A DNA stretch of 64,000 bases, taken from the NCBI GenBank assembly GCA_016722565.1, contig JADKIU010000001.1, positions 1,054,001 to 1,118,000 of the forward strand. The letters run 5' to 3'. A program made the translations under genes and the position numbers. This document shows positions 51,194 through 59,989 of this stretch, one piece after another. The notes below the pieces were generated by a model, which saw only the letters and a program-made list of their open reading frames with translations, did not search any database and was not told the DNA's origin. The DNA is from Bacteroidota bacterium. GTDB lineage: Bacteria > Bacteroidota > Bacteroidia > 2-12-FULL-35-15. Numbering within the stretch: the stretch's first letter is position 1; each line of letters begins with the position of its first letter.

Positions 51194-54100
51194 ATGAAAA
51201 AAATCTTTTTATCCATCGTTGTCTTCTTATTTGTAAGTGCAATAAGCATGGCACAAACAGCTCCAAACTTAGCAAGTGCTAAAACGTTTGGTTTGTTATC
51301 AGGAGGTACCATTTTTTCTGCAGACACAACAGTTGTTGCTGGAAATGCAGGTGCATCAACTGCTGTTAGTCCGTATGTTAAGGCAACAACAATTTATACA
51401 GGAGGAGGAACCGTAAGTACAGCATTAAGCAATTTAGCTACAGCGAAAAGTTTTTGTACTGGACAAACCGGAACTGCAATTAGTGGAACTTTAGCTGGAC
51501 AGAGTCTAACACCAGGTGTGTATAACGTTTCAGGAAATGCAACATTAAATGGTGCAATCACTTTAGCAGGAGATACCAATGCTATTTATATATTTAACAT
51601 TACAGGTAATTTATTAATAGATAGTGCAATTTATTATGGTTATCAAAATTTGATGCCATCTAAAATATTTTGGAACATCACGGGAACACTAACGATTAAT
51701 AGTTATAATTCAATTTATGGAATTGTAATGTCTGGTGGTACGATAACACTATATCCTTTTACTCATGGTTCTATGGCATTATTGAGTCAGGGGAACATTA
51801 CAATCAACAATGACTCAACAACGAAATTGAGAGGTTATATTGCTGGTACAAAGATGTATTCTCAAAACGAAATTTTAAAAAGTGGAAGTTTACGACATTT
51901 AGATAATTGTCTTGGTCCCGTTGATCCTTGCAATATGGTAATTAATCCAAGTTTTGAAGAATTGGAAGTGATGGTTGGGACAGGTGGTATATTGTATTGT
52001 CCTGATCAAACTAATCAAATTCATGCAGCTTGTGATTGGGATAGCTATTATTGGTTGCCTGTTGTTCCTTATACTAGAACTCCTTCGGCCTTTTCAGATT
52101 GTGATGATTATACCTATCCCACCACTGGAGATGTTGGCGTGCCCTGGAATATTTTTAATGATCCAGCAGGTCCGGGGCAGCCAGCGCACAATAGTGGGCA
52201 CAATTATGCGGGAATACAGCATGCTTGGGTTACAACTTACGATCCACAAGACGATACCCCACCACCGCCATATGATATTGCGACATGGGAAAATAATGAA
52301 AAGTTGGAGAAATATTTACCCGCTCCTTTAATTGCAAATAAAGTGTATTACATGGAATTTTACTCCAGCTTGGCAGATAAATCGAATACTACAGAATTAT
52401 TAGGAGTATATCCTGCTACTTCTCAATTTTTTTTGGGTACAATCCCTATTCCTCCATTGTATTATCCAGGTGGACCATTTTTTACAACAGGAACATACGT
52501 TACAACCAATACTAGCTGGAATAAATATTCGGGTTGCGTATCAACACCTCGGAGTGATATTGATGTTATCTCTATTAAAAGCGCATCTGGTTCTATTCCT
52601 GTTACACCTTCTGATCCATCATTTTATACTCCTTTTGGAGTTTTAGGTTTTCATTCCATGTCCTATTTTTATATTGATGATATTGCATTGCGTCCGTTAG
52701 CGGATGCAGGCGCTGATTTAAATTATAATTGCGCGACTACTAATATTATTGGGTTACCTTATTCAACTTGCGGACCAATTTCTGGCGCAACTTATAGCTG
52801 GGCTCCAGTTGGTGCTTTTACGGCTGCAAATGCAGTGATTGTTTCACCAACAAACCCCTTTTCAGAAATTAGTTGTACTGTTGCAGGAACATACGTTTTT
52901 GAGATTACAGTAACTTATGGTGGTTGTTCAGATACAGATCAAATCACCGTTACCAATCCTTCTTCTGCTTGTGCTGGCGTTACGTTAATCCCTACGACTA
53001 CATATTTAGCCGCGGGTTCTCCTCATTTTATTGGTGCTGGTTCTCCGGTTATGGTAGGTGGGAATTTAACAATTAATTCTGGTGCAACCTTAATCATTCA
53101 AAATGATGATGTTAGTTTTTTTGCGAATAAAACAATAGCAGTTATGCCTGGTGGAACTCTTGAAATTGACGGAGCATGGCTTCATGGTTGTAACCCTTGC
53201 GGTACAATGTGGGGAGGAGTCTATTTGTTTAAAGGTGGTAATTTGGTGGTTAAAAATGGAAGTTTAATTGAGGATGCGATTGCTGCCGTTACAGCAGGAG
53301 GTTTTGGAACAGGAATTCCTAACTATCAAATTAGCCAAAGTATTTTCAATAAAAATACTGATAATATAATTCTTCAAGCGAATACAGGAAATATGAGCGC
53401 AAACACAATTAAAAATACGGTGTTTACTTGTCGCACATTACCTGCCCCAACAGGCTCGTTTATTACCTATTTTAATACAATTAAAGCAGGTGTGGCCACA
53501 TATCCAACTACAGTAACACGTGCCGGAATAAGATCAAGTAAAGGGGTTCAACTAATTGATCTTTCGAATGGAGTTTCGCCTGTTAAAATTGGTAACGCTG
53601 CCGGTGGAGCAACTGATGTAAATATTTTTGATAATTTGGATTACGGAATCCATGTTCAGGGAACGTACATCGAAATTCGAAATAACAGATTTCAAAACAT
53701 GGCAGGGATGCAACCCTTTGCTATTCCTAGTCCTCCTCCCTATGGAATTGGAATTTATGCTCCGGTTCAAAGTGTTGGAATAAGTAATTATATGTGGGTT
53801 GGTGATGTTGCAGTTCCCAATGCCGAAAATTATTTCTCCAACTGTTTTAGAGGAATTGAAATCAATAATTATAGAATTACCCGAATAAATGATAATTTTT
53901 TCACTTGTTCGAGCACACCAACTAGTGTCTCTGGCAATACGATAGCAAATATTGGAGTGAACTTAAGAAACATTACAGAAACTATTGAATTGAATAGCAA
54001 TACACTTACCAATTGGATAAATGGAATTTGGATAAATAGAAATACAGCTTCCGGAGGTTTATTGAATCCTCCAATGGACATCAATGCAAATAACATCAAT

Positions 54101-55678
54101 GCGAATTCAAGCGGATATTGCACACAAGCTATTTTGGTCAGCGATATCATTGGGAATACCATAACAACAGTACATCCTTTTTACATACGAAACAATTCAA
54201 TTTACGATGTTAAAAATGGAATTAAAGTAACTCATTTTAAAAACAACATGGTGATATACAATAACCCTCAAATTGTATTGAGATATGCTTCTAACGGAGC
54301 TGTGGCAGGTATTTGGTTGGATGGTTGTGATAAAACGGAGGTGAAAAATAATACGATTTCCAGTTTGCGCAGCCCTTATGGCAGTGGAGATAATTGGGAT
54401 TTACGAGGTATTTATGTGAAGGCTAGTACCAATAATAAAGTGTTTTGTAATACTCTGAATTTTCTTGGACAATGTATGGTGTTTGAAGGTGGGTGCTTGA
54501 GTACAACGAATAGTAGCTATAGTGGGACAACGAATGGGATTTTAGGAAACAATATGGACAACGCACGTACTGGTTTAATGTTGCGAACTTCTGGTATTAT
54601 TGGGCAACAAGGAACAAGTACTTTTGCAAGTAGCAATAGTTGGAATAATGCATATACTTTCCCTAATGGAAGAACTTATACATATTTCACAACATCTGCA
54701 AATATTAATTCTAAACTTTACTGCATTAATACAGCAACATATCTTCCTCCTCTTGCTACAAATATGACAAATTCTGGAGCAGCTCAAGAGTATCATACTG
54801 CGACACCAACAGGATTAAACGTGGCTACTGGCTCAGCAATTGCCTGCCCTTCTGTTTATGTGCCACCTGGAATGATTGTGGAAAAGAATGGAGGATTAAA
54901 ATCTATGAGTTCTGATGAAGTTGCTTATGCAGAAGAGTTGAAACAATTGTTAAGTACGGTAAGCAGCACGTTTGTTCCATCTGAATGGATGTTGCAACAA
55001 TTTATATACAACGAATTAAATGAGCATGCTGGTTTGTTGGAAGATAGTTTATTAAATGTCTTTTATTCATCTAACCAAACACAAGCGTTTGGTTTATTTA
55101 ATAGCCATAATGCAGCTTTGCAGAATTTTGATTATGTGCAAGCTACTGCATATAACAATAGTGTTATACCTGCTAATATTATTGAACAAAATCAGCAAGC
55201 ATTTAATGCGATTTATTTAGCACATGTCGATTCCGGTGCAGTATACTCTGAAGCAGATTGTGAAAGTTTAAATGCAATCGCTGCTCAATGCTCTTCCGAA
55301 GGAGGGGATGCCGTGATTCAAAGTCGTAATTTGATAATGCAAATTCAAAATCAAATCATTGAATTTGAAAATGACTGTGATATTAGTATTCCAGTGGCGC
55401 GTCAAATGGTTGTTGCGGAAGAAGATTCTCACAATATTCGATTGTTTCCAAATCCGAATAATGGTAATATGCTGCTGGAATGTAATCTAATTGAAAGCGA
55501 AAGTGGACTATTGAATATCTACGATATTACAGGAAAGTTGGTTCAGAGTTATAAACTGACTACTGAAACTAAAACACAGCTTATAAATGGACACATGCTA
55601 GAATCCGGAGTTTATTTATATGATATTGTTGTCAATGGCAGAAGAATCAAGACCGAGAAACTGACAATTATTAAATAG
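51194..55678 (+). CDS. Ice-binding-like (DUF3494) / beta-helix surface protein with T9SS sorting domain
   Basis: A 1494-residue secreted protein. Order: signal peptide (1-21, SMAQ), DUF3494 ice-binding-type domain (about 24-215, APNLASAKTFGLLSGGTIF and SLTPGVYNVSGNATLNGAIT), a second domain (about 245-495, CNMVINPSFEE to YIDDIALRPL) that is shared with the two following genes, a PKD-like segment (about 500-592), a right-handed beta-helix with turns rich in N and G (600-1180), and a sorting domain (1415-1494, LFPNPNNGNMLLE, YDITGKL, SGVYLYDIVVN). DUF3494 proteins bind ice or act as cell-surface adhesins; this one would be anchored by T9SS. Ice binding itself is inferred from family, not demonstrated. 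Confidence 0.9.
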   Translation: MKKIFLSIVVFLFVSAISMAQTAPNLASAKTFGLLSGGTIFSADTTVVAGNAGASTAVSPYVKATTIYTGGGTVSTALSNLATAKSFCTGQTGTAISGTLAGQSLTPGVYNVSGNATLNGAITLAGDTNAIYIFNITGNLLIDSAIYYGYQNLMPSKIFWNITGTLTINSYNSIYGIVMSGGTITLYPFTHGSMALLSQGNITINNDSTTKLRGYIAGTKMYSQNEILKSGSLRHLDNCLGPVDPCNMVINPSFEELEVMVGTGGILYCPDQTNQIHAACDWDSYYWLPVVPYTRTPSAFSDCDDYTYPTTGDVGVPWNIFNDPAGPGQPAHNSGHNYAGIQHAWVTTYDPQDDTPPPPYDIATWENNEKLEKYLPAPLIANKVYYMEFYSSLADKSNTTELLGVYPATSQFFLGTIPIPPLYYPGGPFFTTGTYVTTNTSWNKYSGCVSTPRSDIDVISIKSASGSIPVTPSDPSFYTPFGVLGFHSMSYFYIDDIALRPLADAGADLNYNCATTNIIGLPYSTCGPISGATYSWAPVGAFTAANAVIVSPTNPFSEISCTVAGTYVFEITVTYGGCSDTDQITVTNPSSACAGVTLIPTTTYLAAGSPHFIGAGSPVMVGGNLTINSGATLIIQNDDVSFFANKTIAVMPGGTLEIDGAWLHGCNPCGTMWGGVYLFKGGNLVVKNGSLIEDAIAAVTAGGFGTGIPNYQISQSIFNKNTDNIILQANTGNMSANTIKNTVFTCRTLPAPTGSFITYFNTIKAGVATYPTTVTRAGIRSSKGVQLIDLSNGVSPVKIGNAAGGATDVNIFDNLDYGIHVQGTYIEIRNNRFQNMAGMQPFAIPSPPPYGIGIYAPVQSVGISNYMWVGDVAVPNAENYFSNCFRGIEINNYRITRINDNFFTCSSTPTSVSGNTIANIGVNLRNITETIELNSNTLTNWINGIWINRNTASGGLLNPPMDINANNINANSSGYCTQAILVSDIIGNTITTVHPFYIRNNSIYDVKNGIKVTHFKNNMVIYNNPQIVLRYASNGAVAGIWLDGCDKTEVKNNTISSLRSPYGSGDNWDLRGIYVKASTNNKVFCNTLNFLGQCMVFEGGCLSTTNSSYSGTTNGILGNNMDNARTGLMLRTSGIIGQQGTSTFASSNSWNNAYTFPNGRTYTYFTTSANINSKLYCINTATYLPPLATNMTNSGAAQEYHTATPTGLNVATGSAIACPSVYVPPGMIVEKNGGLKSMSSDEVAYAEELKQLLSTVSSTFVPSEWMLQQFIYNELNEHAGLLEDSLLNVFYSSNQTQAFGLFNSHNAALQNFDYVQATAYNNSVIPANIIEQNQQAFNAIYLAHVDSGAVYSEADCESLNAIAAQCSSEGGDAVIQSRNLIMQIQNQIIEFENDCDISIPVARQMVVAEEDSHNIRLFPNPNNGNMLLECNLIESESGLLNIYDITGKLVQSYKLTTETKTQLINGHMLESGVYLYDIVVNGRRIKTEKLTIIK

Positions 55679-55698
55679 GAATAATACTTTTTAATTTC

Positions 55699-55730
55699 AC
55701 GCCTTTACACTAACTTTGTGTAAAGGCGTT
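55699..55730 (+). promoter_or_regulatory. Hairpin ACGCCTTTACAC with TAACTTTG in the loop, copy 1
   Basis: A perfect 12-base-pair palindrome (55699-55710 with 55718-55729). The loop TAACTTT plus the first stem G spells TAACTTTG, an exact TAnnTTTG. It lies between the 51194 stop and the ATG at 55739, and may act as terminator for the upstream gene and promoter for the downstream one. Confidence 0.6.
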
Positions 55731-55738
55731 TATTTTAA

Positions 55739-56722
55739 ATGATTTTCAAACTGAAAATATTGTTTTTCTTTTTAGTAATTTTTGTAACTAAAAATTATGC
55801 GCAAAACCTTGTACCTGTGCCTCAATTTGAAAAAACGGATACGCTTATTTGTGCCCCCCCTACTATTACAGGTATTATAATTGATGTTCCACCTTGGTTT
55901 GAGTATTATTCAGCGGATTATTATAATGTCTGTGACACTTCAAATTATTGGGGAGTTCCTCAAAATATAATTGGTTATCAAGAGGCTCATTCAGCTAGAG
56001 GGTATATTGGTCTGTATGCATATTATCAAACGGTATTCTCAAGAGAGTATATTGAAGTTCAATTAACTAGTCCACTTATTACTTCTCAAACATATTACGT
56101 TCAGTTTTATGTTAGTTTAGCTGACACAATGCAATATGCTATTGAGAATTTAGGAGCTTTATTTACAGATACACTTTTTGATCCCTTTCCAGCTCCAACA
56201 TTTACATGGGTAACTGGAATTCCTCAAATAGAAAACGCAGCAGGAAATATGTTAAATGATAAAAATAATTGGGTCGCAGTGAATGGTGCTTTTGTGGCTA
56301 ATGGAGGTGAACAATATATTACAATCGGAAATTTTAGAGATGATGCAAGTACAGTAAAACAATATTTTGGTGGAACTACGATAAATACGCTAGGTGCCTA
56401 TTATTACATCGAAGATGTTTACGTAGGAACAACGCCACCACCGGTAAGTGTTCAAGAAAATGAACAGGACACACACAACATAAAGTTATATCCAAATCCG
56501 AATAATGGTGTCATGACACTTGAATGCAATTTACTTGATACGGAAAATGGAAAATTAACAATATACGATATTACCGGAAAGTTGATACGCACGTATAGTT
56601 TAGCTACTGGAACAAAAAAAGTAACAATAGATGTACAATTGCTGGAGGCAGGAATCTATTTGTATGATGTTATTGTGAATGGTAAGAAGAGTAGAACCAA
56701 TAAAATGACGATTATGAAATAA
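55739..56722 (+). CDS. T9SS-secreted protein sharing a domain with the 1494-residue protein
   Basis: A 327-residue secreted protein with signal peptide ending KNYAQ. The body (about residues 24-240) shows the same domain as residues 245-495 of the preceding ice-binding-like protein: an N-terminal NLVPVPQFE, W-FEYYSADYYNVCDT, the YIGLYAYYQT and REYIEVQLTSPL blocks, and a closing YYYIEDVYVG. The sorting domain (LYPNPNNGVMTLECNLL, YDITGKLI, GIYLYDVIVN) is nearly identical to that of the next gene and related to the preceding one. I recognise no function for the shared domain. It is a tandem duplicate of 56787. Confidence 0.86.
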   Translation: MIFKLKILFFFLVIFVTKNYAQNLVPVPQFEKTDTLICAPPTITGIIIDVPPWFEYYSADYYNVCDTSNYWGVPQNIIGYQEAHSARGYIGLYAYYQTVFSREYIEVQLTSPLITSQTYYVQFYVSLADTMQYAIENLGALFTDTLFDPFPAPTFTWVTGIPQIENAAGNMLNDKNNWVAVNGAFVANGGEQYITIGNFRDDASTVKQYFGGTTINTLGAYYYIEDVYVGTTPPPVSVQENEQDTHNIKLYPNPNNGVMTLECNLLDTENGKLTIYDITGKLIRTYSLATGTKKVTIDVQLLEAGIYLYDVIVNGKKSRTNKMTIMK

Positions 56723-56745
56723 TAGCTAATAAACTTTTAATTGAT

Positions 56746-56776
56746 ACGCCTTTACACTAACTTTGTGTAAAGGCGT
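56746..56776 (+). promoter_or_regulatory. Hairpin ACGCCTTTACAC with TAACTTTG in the loop, copy 2
   Basis: The same palindrome and loop as 55699-55730, here between the two tandem paralogs; the ATG of the next gene is 21 bases beyond the element, as in copy 1 (20 bases). Confidence 0.6.
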
Positions 56777-56786
56777 TACTTTTAAA

Positions 56787-57773
56787 ATGAAAACAAATAA
56801 AATTATATTATTTATTTTATGTTTCTATTTTTCAGAAGAATTAGGAAGTCAAAATCTCGTGCCTAATCCTGATTTTGAAACCTATAAAGAATGCCCTGAT
56901 ACGTCATTTTTAGGTTTTTATCAAATATTAGATTCTACATGGCGTGAATTTAATTCTGCCGATTATTTTAATAGTTGCGATACATCATCAAATTTTTATG
57001 GCATACCATCAAATTTTATCGGAGGATATCAATTTGCTCATTCGGGAAATGCTTATGTTGGTTTGCTTGCGTACAATTCAGGAATGTTTAATAGAGAATA
57101 CATCGAAATTGAATTGTTGTCACAATTAATTGGAGGGCAAACTTACTATGTTAGATATTATATAAGCTTGGCAGATGATTATCAATATGCCGTTGAGAAC
57201 ATGGGTGCTATGTTTACTGATACATTGTTCAACCCTTTTCCACCCCCTTCTTTTTCTTGGATAACGGGTGTTCCACAAGTTGAAAATACAACAGGGGTTT
57301 CGTTAAATGATAAAGTTAATTGGGTGGCTGTTTCTGGTTCCTTTGTTGCACTTGGAGGAGAAAAGTTTTTGTCTATTGGGAATTTTAGAAATGATATAAA
57401 TACAGTATCACAGTATTTAGGCAGTGCTTCGGGTTTTTATTCGGCAACATATTACTACATCGATGATGTTTATGTAGGAACAACTCCACCACCGGTTAGT
57501 GTTCAAGAAAATGAACAGGACACATACAACATAAAACTATATCCTAATCCAAATAATGGTGTTATGACACTTGAATGCAATTTGCTTGATACGGAAAATG
57601 GAAAACTAACAATATACGACATTACCGGAAAGTTTATTCGCACCTATACTTTAGCTAATGGTACAAAACAGCTAACTGTCGATGCACAATTGCTGGAGGC
57701 AGGAATCTATTTGTATGATGTTATTGTGGATGGTAAAAAGATTGAAATCAATAAATTTGCGATTATAAAGTAA
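56787..57773 (+). CDS. Tandem paralog of the preceding T9SS protein
   Basis: A 328-residue protein starting at ATG 56787 (MKTNKIILFILCFYFSEEL). The N-terminal domain opens NLVPNPDFETYKECPDTSF and has FNSADYFNSCDTS, YVGLLAYNSGMFNREYIEIE and YYISLADDYQYAVE, homologous to 55739 and to the second domain of 51194. The last 85 residues (VSVQENEQDTYNIKLYPNPNNG to KFAIIK) are near-identical to the sorting domain of 55739, including at nucleotide level, while the rest has diverged, suggesting duplication followed by homogenisation of the sorting domain. Function of the main domain is unknown. Confidence 0.85.
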   Translation: MKTNKIILFILCFYFSEELGSQNLVPNPDFETYKECPDTSFLGFYQILDSTWREFNSADYFNSCDTSSNFYGIPSNFIGGYQFAHSGNAYVGLLAYNSGMFNREYIEIELLSQLIGGQTYYVRYYISLADDYQYAVENMGAMFTDTLFNPFPPPSFSWITGVPQVENTTGVSLNDKVNWVAVSGSFVALGGEKFLSIGNFRNDINTVSQYLGSASGFYSATYYYIDDVYVGTTPPPVSVQENEQDTYNIKLYPNPNNGVMTLECNLLDTENGKLTIYDITGKFIRTYTLANGTKQLTVDAQLLEAGIYLYDVIVDGKKIEINKFAIIK

Positions 57774-57805
57774 TTTAAGTGCTAAAAATATTGATTAATA
57801 TATTG

Positions 57806-57835
57806 AACGCTTAGTAGAAATACGGAGCGTTTTTT
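57806..57835 (+). terminator. Terminator of the second tandem T9SS gene
   Basis: AACGCT / AGCGTT stem with a loop of 14 bases and T-run; the run overlaps the stop of the convergent hydrolase gene. Confidence 0.7.
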
Positions 57836-58658
57836 ATTTCAGTATCTCCACAAACCTCTTTACAAACTCTCCTCTGTACATTCCGCTGGCATTAATATGA
57901 GCTCCTTTTATTTCCCAGAATTCTTTTGGAGCAATGGCTTTGTCAAATAGTTCTTTCCCCATGTAAAACGGACAGGTTTTATCCTCGGTACTGTGGATGA
58001 TGAGTTTGGGGATGGTCACTTTGTCGATTTCTTCTATCGCATCGTATTTTGTTGGGACCAACATTTTTGTTAACCACTTGGGTGCTCCGCTTTTTCTTCC
58101 CACATAAATTGCCATGCGCTCATGGCCGGTAAATGCACCTTCTACAATTAAGGCATCAATCAATTTCTGCTCACGCGCTGCTACTACACAAGATAAATGT
58201 CCGCCCAAGGATTGCCCGAATAAAATCAATTTTGTGTTTTTTACATCTTCGTGTGCTTTTATATAATACAATGCCGAAATCCCATCTTCCAATACATGCT
58301 CTTGTGATTCTTTTCCTTCCGATTTTCCAAAGCCTTGGTAATCGAATGTCAATACTTGAAAACCTGCTTGAATTAACGAATCGGAGAATTGGTATTGATA
58401 GGAAATGTTGGCAGCATTGCCATGGAAATGCAAAACAGTTCCGATGACCGGTTTATTCTTTGGTTTAAAAAACCAGCCATTTAAGTTGTTTCCGTTCGCT
58501 GATTTAAAGTTTACTTCTTCTAAAAAGTACTTGGTTGTATCGGGATAGTACTTGAATTCTTTGTACGGGACATAAAAAAAGGAGGAGGTGCTGCAGGAGG
58601 AAAGCCCTATCAATAGTAATAAAATCGGTATAATATTGCTTCTGGTATTGCTTTTCAT
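57834..58658 (-). CDS. Alpha/beta hydrolase lipoprotein
   Basis: A 274-residue lipoprotein (lipobox GLSSC, Cys 22). The hydrolase fold has the nucleophile elbow LFGQSLGGHLS, an oxyanion/lid HFHGNAAN motif (about residues 79-86), a catalytic acid in HSTEDKTCPFYMG and a histidine in KGAHIN. Family is the serine hydrolases of the peptidase S9/BAAT-like type. The substrate is unknown. Convergent with the tandem T9SS genes. Confidence 0.88.
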   Translation of the reverse strand: MKSNTRSNIIPILLLLIGLSSCSTSSFFYVPYKEFKYYPDTTKYFLEEVNFKSANGNNLNGWFFKPKNKPVIGTVLHFHGNAANISYQYQFSDSLIQAGFQVLTFDYQGFGKSEGKESQEHVLEDGISALYYIKAHEDVKNTKLILFGQSLGGHLSCVVAAREQKLIDALIVEGAFTGHERMAIYVGRKSGAPKWLTKMLVPTKYDAIEEIDKVTIPKLIIHSTEDKTCPFYMGKELFDKAIAPKEFWEIKGAHINASGMYRGEFVKRFVEILK

Positions 58659-58716
58659 ATATCAGTCTATTAAAATCAATATTAGTAATAAAAATTTGAT
58701 TTACTAAGTAAGTGTC

Positions 58717-58724
58717 GTATATTT
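58717..58724 (+). promoter_or_regulatory. TATATTTG -7 element of the cold-shock gene
   Basis: TAnnTTTG match 32 bases before the ATG, giving a short AT-rich leader with TTAATTATT repeats. Confidence 0.55.
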
Positions 58725-58756
58725 GTTAGAGTATTAATTATTAATTATTAAATTGA

Positions 58757-58948
58757 ATGAAAACAGGTACAGTAAAATTTTTCAATGTTTCTAAAGGATT
58801 TGGTTTTATCACAGTTGATGGAACAAACCAAGAATTATTTGTTCACGTTACAGGGTTGGTTGACCAAATCCGTGATGGTGATAAAGTAACTTTTGAAGAA
58901 GCAGAAGGTAAAAAAGGTTTAAATGCAGTAAATGTGAAAAAAGCATAA
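58757..58948 (+). CDS. Cold-shock domain protein
   Basis: A 63-residue single cold-shock domain (CspA type) that binds RNA and single-stranded DNA. RNP1 KGFGFI and RNP2 LFVHV are both intact, preceded by TGTVKFFNVS. The 5' leader contains three TTAATTATT steps, but no cold-shock box comparable to Escherichia coli cspA. Gene context shows no linked partner. Confidence 0.94.
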   Translation: MKTGTVKFFNVSKGFGFITVDGTNQELFVHVTGLVDQIRDGDKVTFEEAEGKKGLNAVNVKKA

Positions 58949-58972
58949 TTGTAAAAATCATTTTTTGAAAAG

Positions 58973-59002
58973 AAGCTCTGAGGTAACTTGGAGCTTTTTT
59001 TT
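58973..59002 (+). terminator. Terminator of the cold-shock gene
   Basis: AAGCTC / GAGCTT stem with a 12-base loop and a long T-run. Confidence 0.75.
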
Positions 59003-59020
59003 GTGCTCAATTTTTGAATG

Positions 59021-59049
59021 ATTGCCACAGATTCACTGATTTTAAAGGG
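59021..59049. repeat. ATCTGTGG-type dispersed repeat, copy 2
   Basis: ATTGCCACAGATTCACTGAT, the reverse complement of the type at 45219-45250. Confidence 0.55.
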
Positions 59050-59124
59050 AATAATAAATTTAGCAGATTTGATTGTCTTGGTTGTTATTGCTCCTGATAG
59101 GATTGGATAATACACTATAACTGA

Positions 59125-59155
59125 GCGTCATTGCGACGAACGAAGCAATCTTGAC
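59125..59155. repeat. GCGTCATTGCGACGAACG dispersed repeat
   Basis: A single copy of the GTCATTGCGA(CGAA)CGAAGCAATC type, known as a dispersed element in Bacteroidota; no other copy is in this window. Confidence 0.45.
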
Positions 59156-59164
59156 AAATTTATA

Positions 59165-59890
59165 CTATTTCACTTCTTCGCCATTCACCCATTTTTGTTG
59201 GGTCACTTTTCCACTCTCATCATATTCTTTCCAGGCACCGTCTTTTTGGTAATCAATCGCTGATTGGCTATACTTCATAGTGCCTTCGGCTTTGATATTT
59301 CCATTTTCATAGTATTCTTTTTTGGAATAAATCTTTTTCTTCGGGTCTGTCATCTCAAACAGTTCCTGTGGTTTTCCGTCCTCCGCAAATGATTTACGGA
59401 AAATCAAATATTCCATACTCTTGGAGTTTTCTTCGGTATATTCTATTTGTCCGTTCGGGTAATAATCGGTCCACACTTGCGGATTTCCTTCATAATAAGT
59501 GATGTCAGATTTTAGTTTTCCATCTGGATAAAACAATTGGAGATTGCAACGTTTAAAGTCTACCAGTTTAAAGGAGCGTTCAACATTGCCGTTTGAATAA
59601 AAATTTTTGTAAATTTTTAAATGTCCATCTTCATAAAACCCTTTGTGCAAGGTTTGCCCTGTTTCATAAATATCTTCCATCCAACCTTGACAAGCATATC
59701 CTTTTTTATCGTTGCGTACAGAGTCGCCACCGGTATAAAAGTTCAATTTTTCATACATGGTAATCCCATATACTTCATCTACTACTTTTTTCTCATTGTA
59801 TTTTACCGGCACAGGAATTTGTCCAAAAAACTGAGCAAAAGAGAGTTTTAAGGCAAACGTAAGAAGGAAAAGCAGCAGTAGTTTTTTCAT
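59165..59890 (-). CDS. Secreted MORN-variant repeat protein (YwqK-like)
   Basis: A 241-residue protein with signal peptide (FALKLSFAQ). About seven MORN-variant repeats of the type YYENGNIKAEGTMKY, FYSNGNVERSFKL, YYPNGQIEYTEEN cover residues 85-235. Such repeats are annotated YwqK-like antitoxin, but most Bacteroidota members are secreted and have no toxin partner; none is visible here. I would treat it as a surface or periplasmic protein of unknown role. Confidence 0.82.
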   Translation of the reverse strand: MKKLLLLFLLTFALKLSFAQFFGQIPVPVKYNEKKVVDEVYGITMYEKLNFYTGGDSVRNDKKGYACQGWMEDIYETGQTLHKGFYEDGHLKIYKNFYSNGNVERSFKLVDFKRCNLQLFYPDGKLKSDITYYEGNPQVWTDYYPNGQIEYTEENSKSMEYLIFRKSFAEDGKPQELFEMTDPKKKIYSKKEYYENGNIKAEGTMKYSQSAIDYQKDGAWKEYDESGKVTQQKWVNGEEVK

Positions 59891-59930
59891 TAATCGTAAT
59901 CTAATAATGGGCGTTTATTCCGTGAATATA

Positions 59931-59971
59931 AAAAAAAATCTCCGTTCATGGTATTTTGAACGGAGATTTTT
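59931..59971 (-). terminator. Terminator of trxB
   Basis: AAAATCTCCGTTCA / TGAACGGAGATTTT stem, 14 base pairs, flanked by A- and T-runs on both sides, so it could terminate either direction. Confidence 0.9.
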
Positions 59972-59989
59972 AAAAAAGGTGAATATGGA

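Noticed and set aside
55699..56776. CRISPR-like direct repeat with spacer
   Set aside because: Only two copies about 1 kb apart with a whole gene between them, and each is itself a palindrome; not an array.
59165..59890. YwqK-type antitoxin with a toxin partner
   Set aside because: Signal peptide indicates export and no toxin gene is adjacent; the antitoxin name is inherited from the repeat family.
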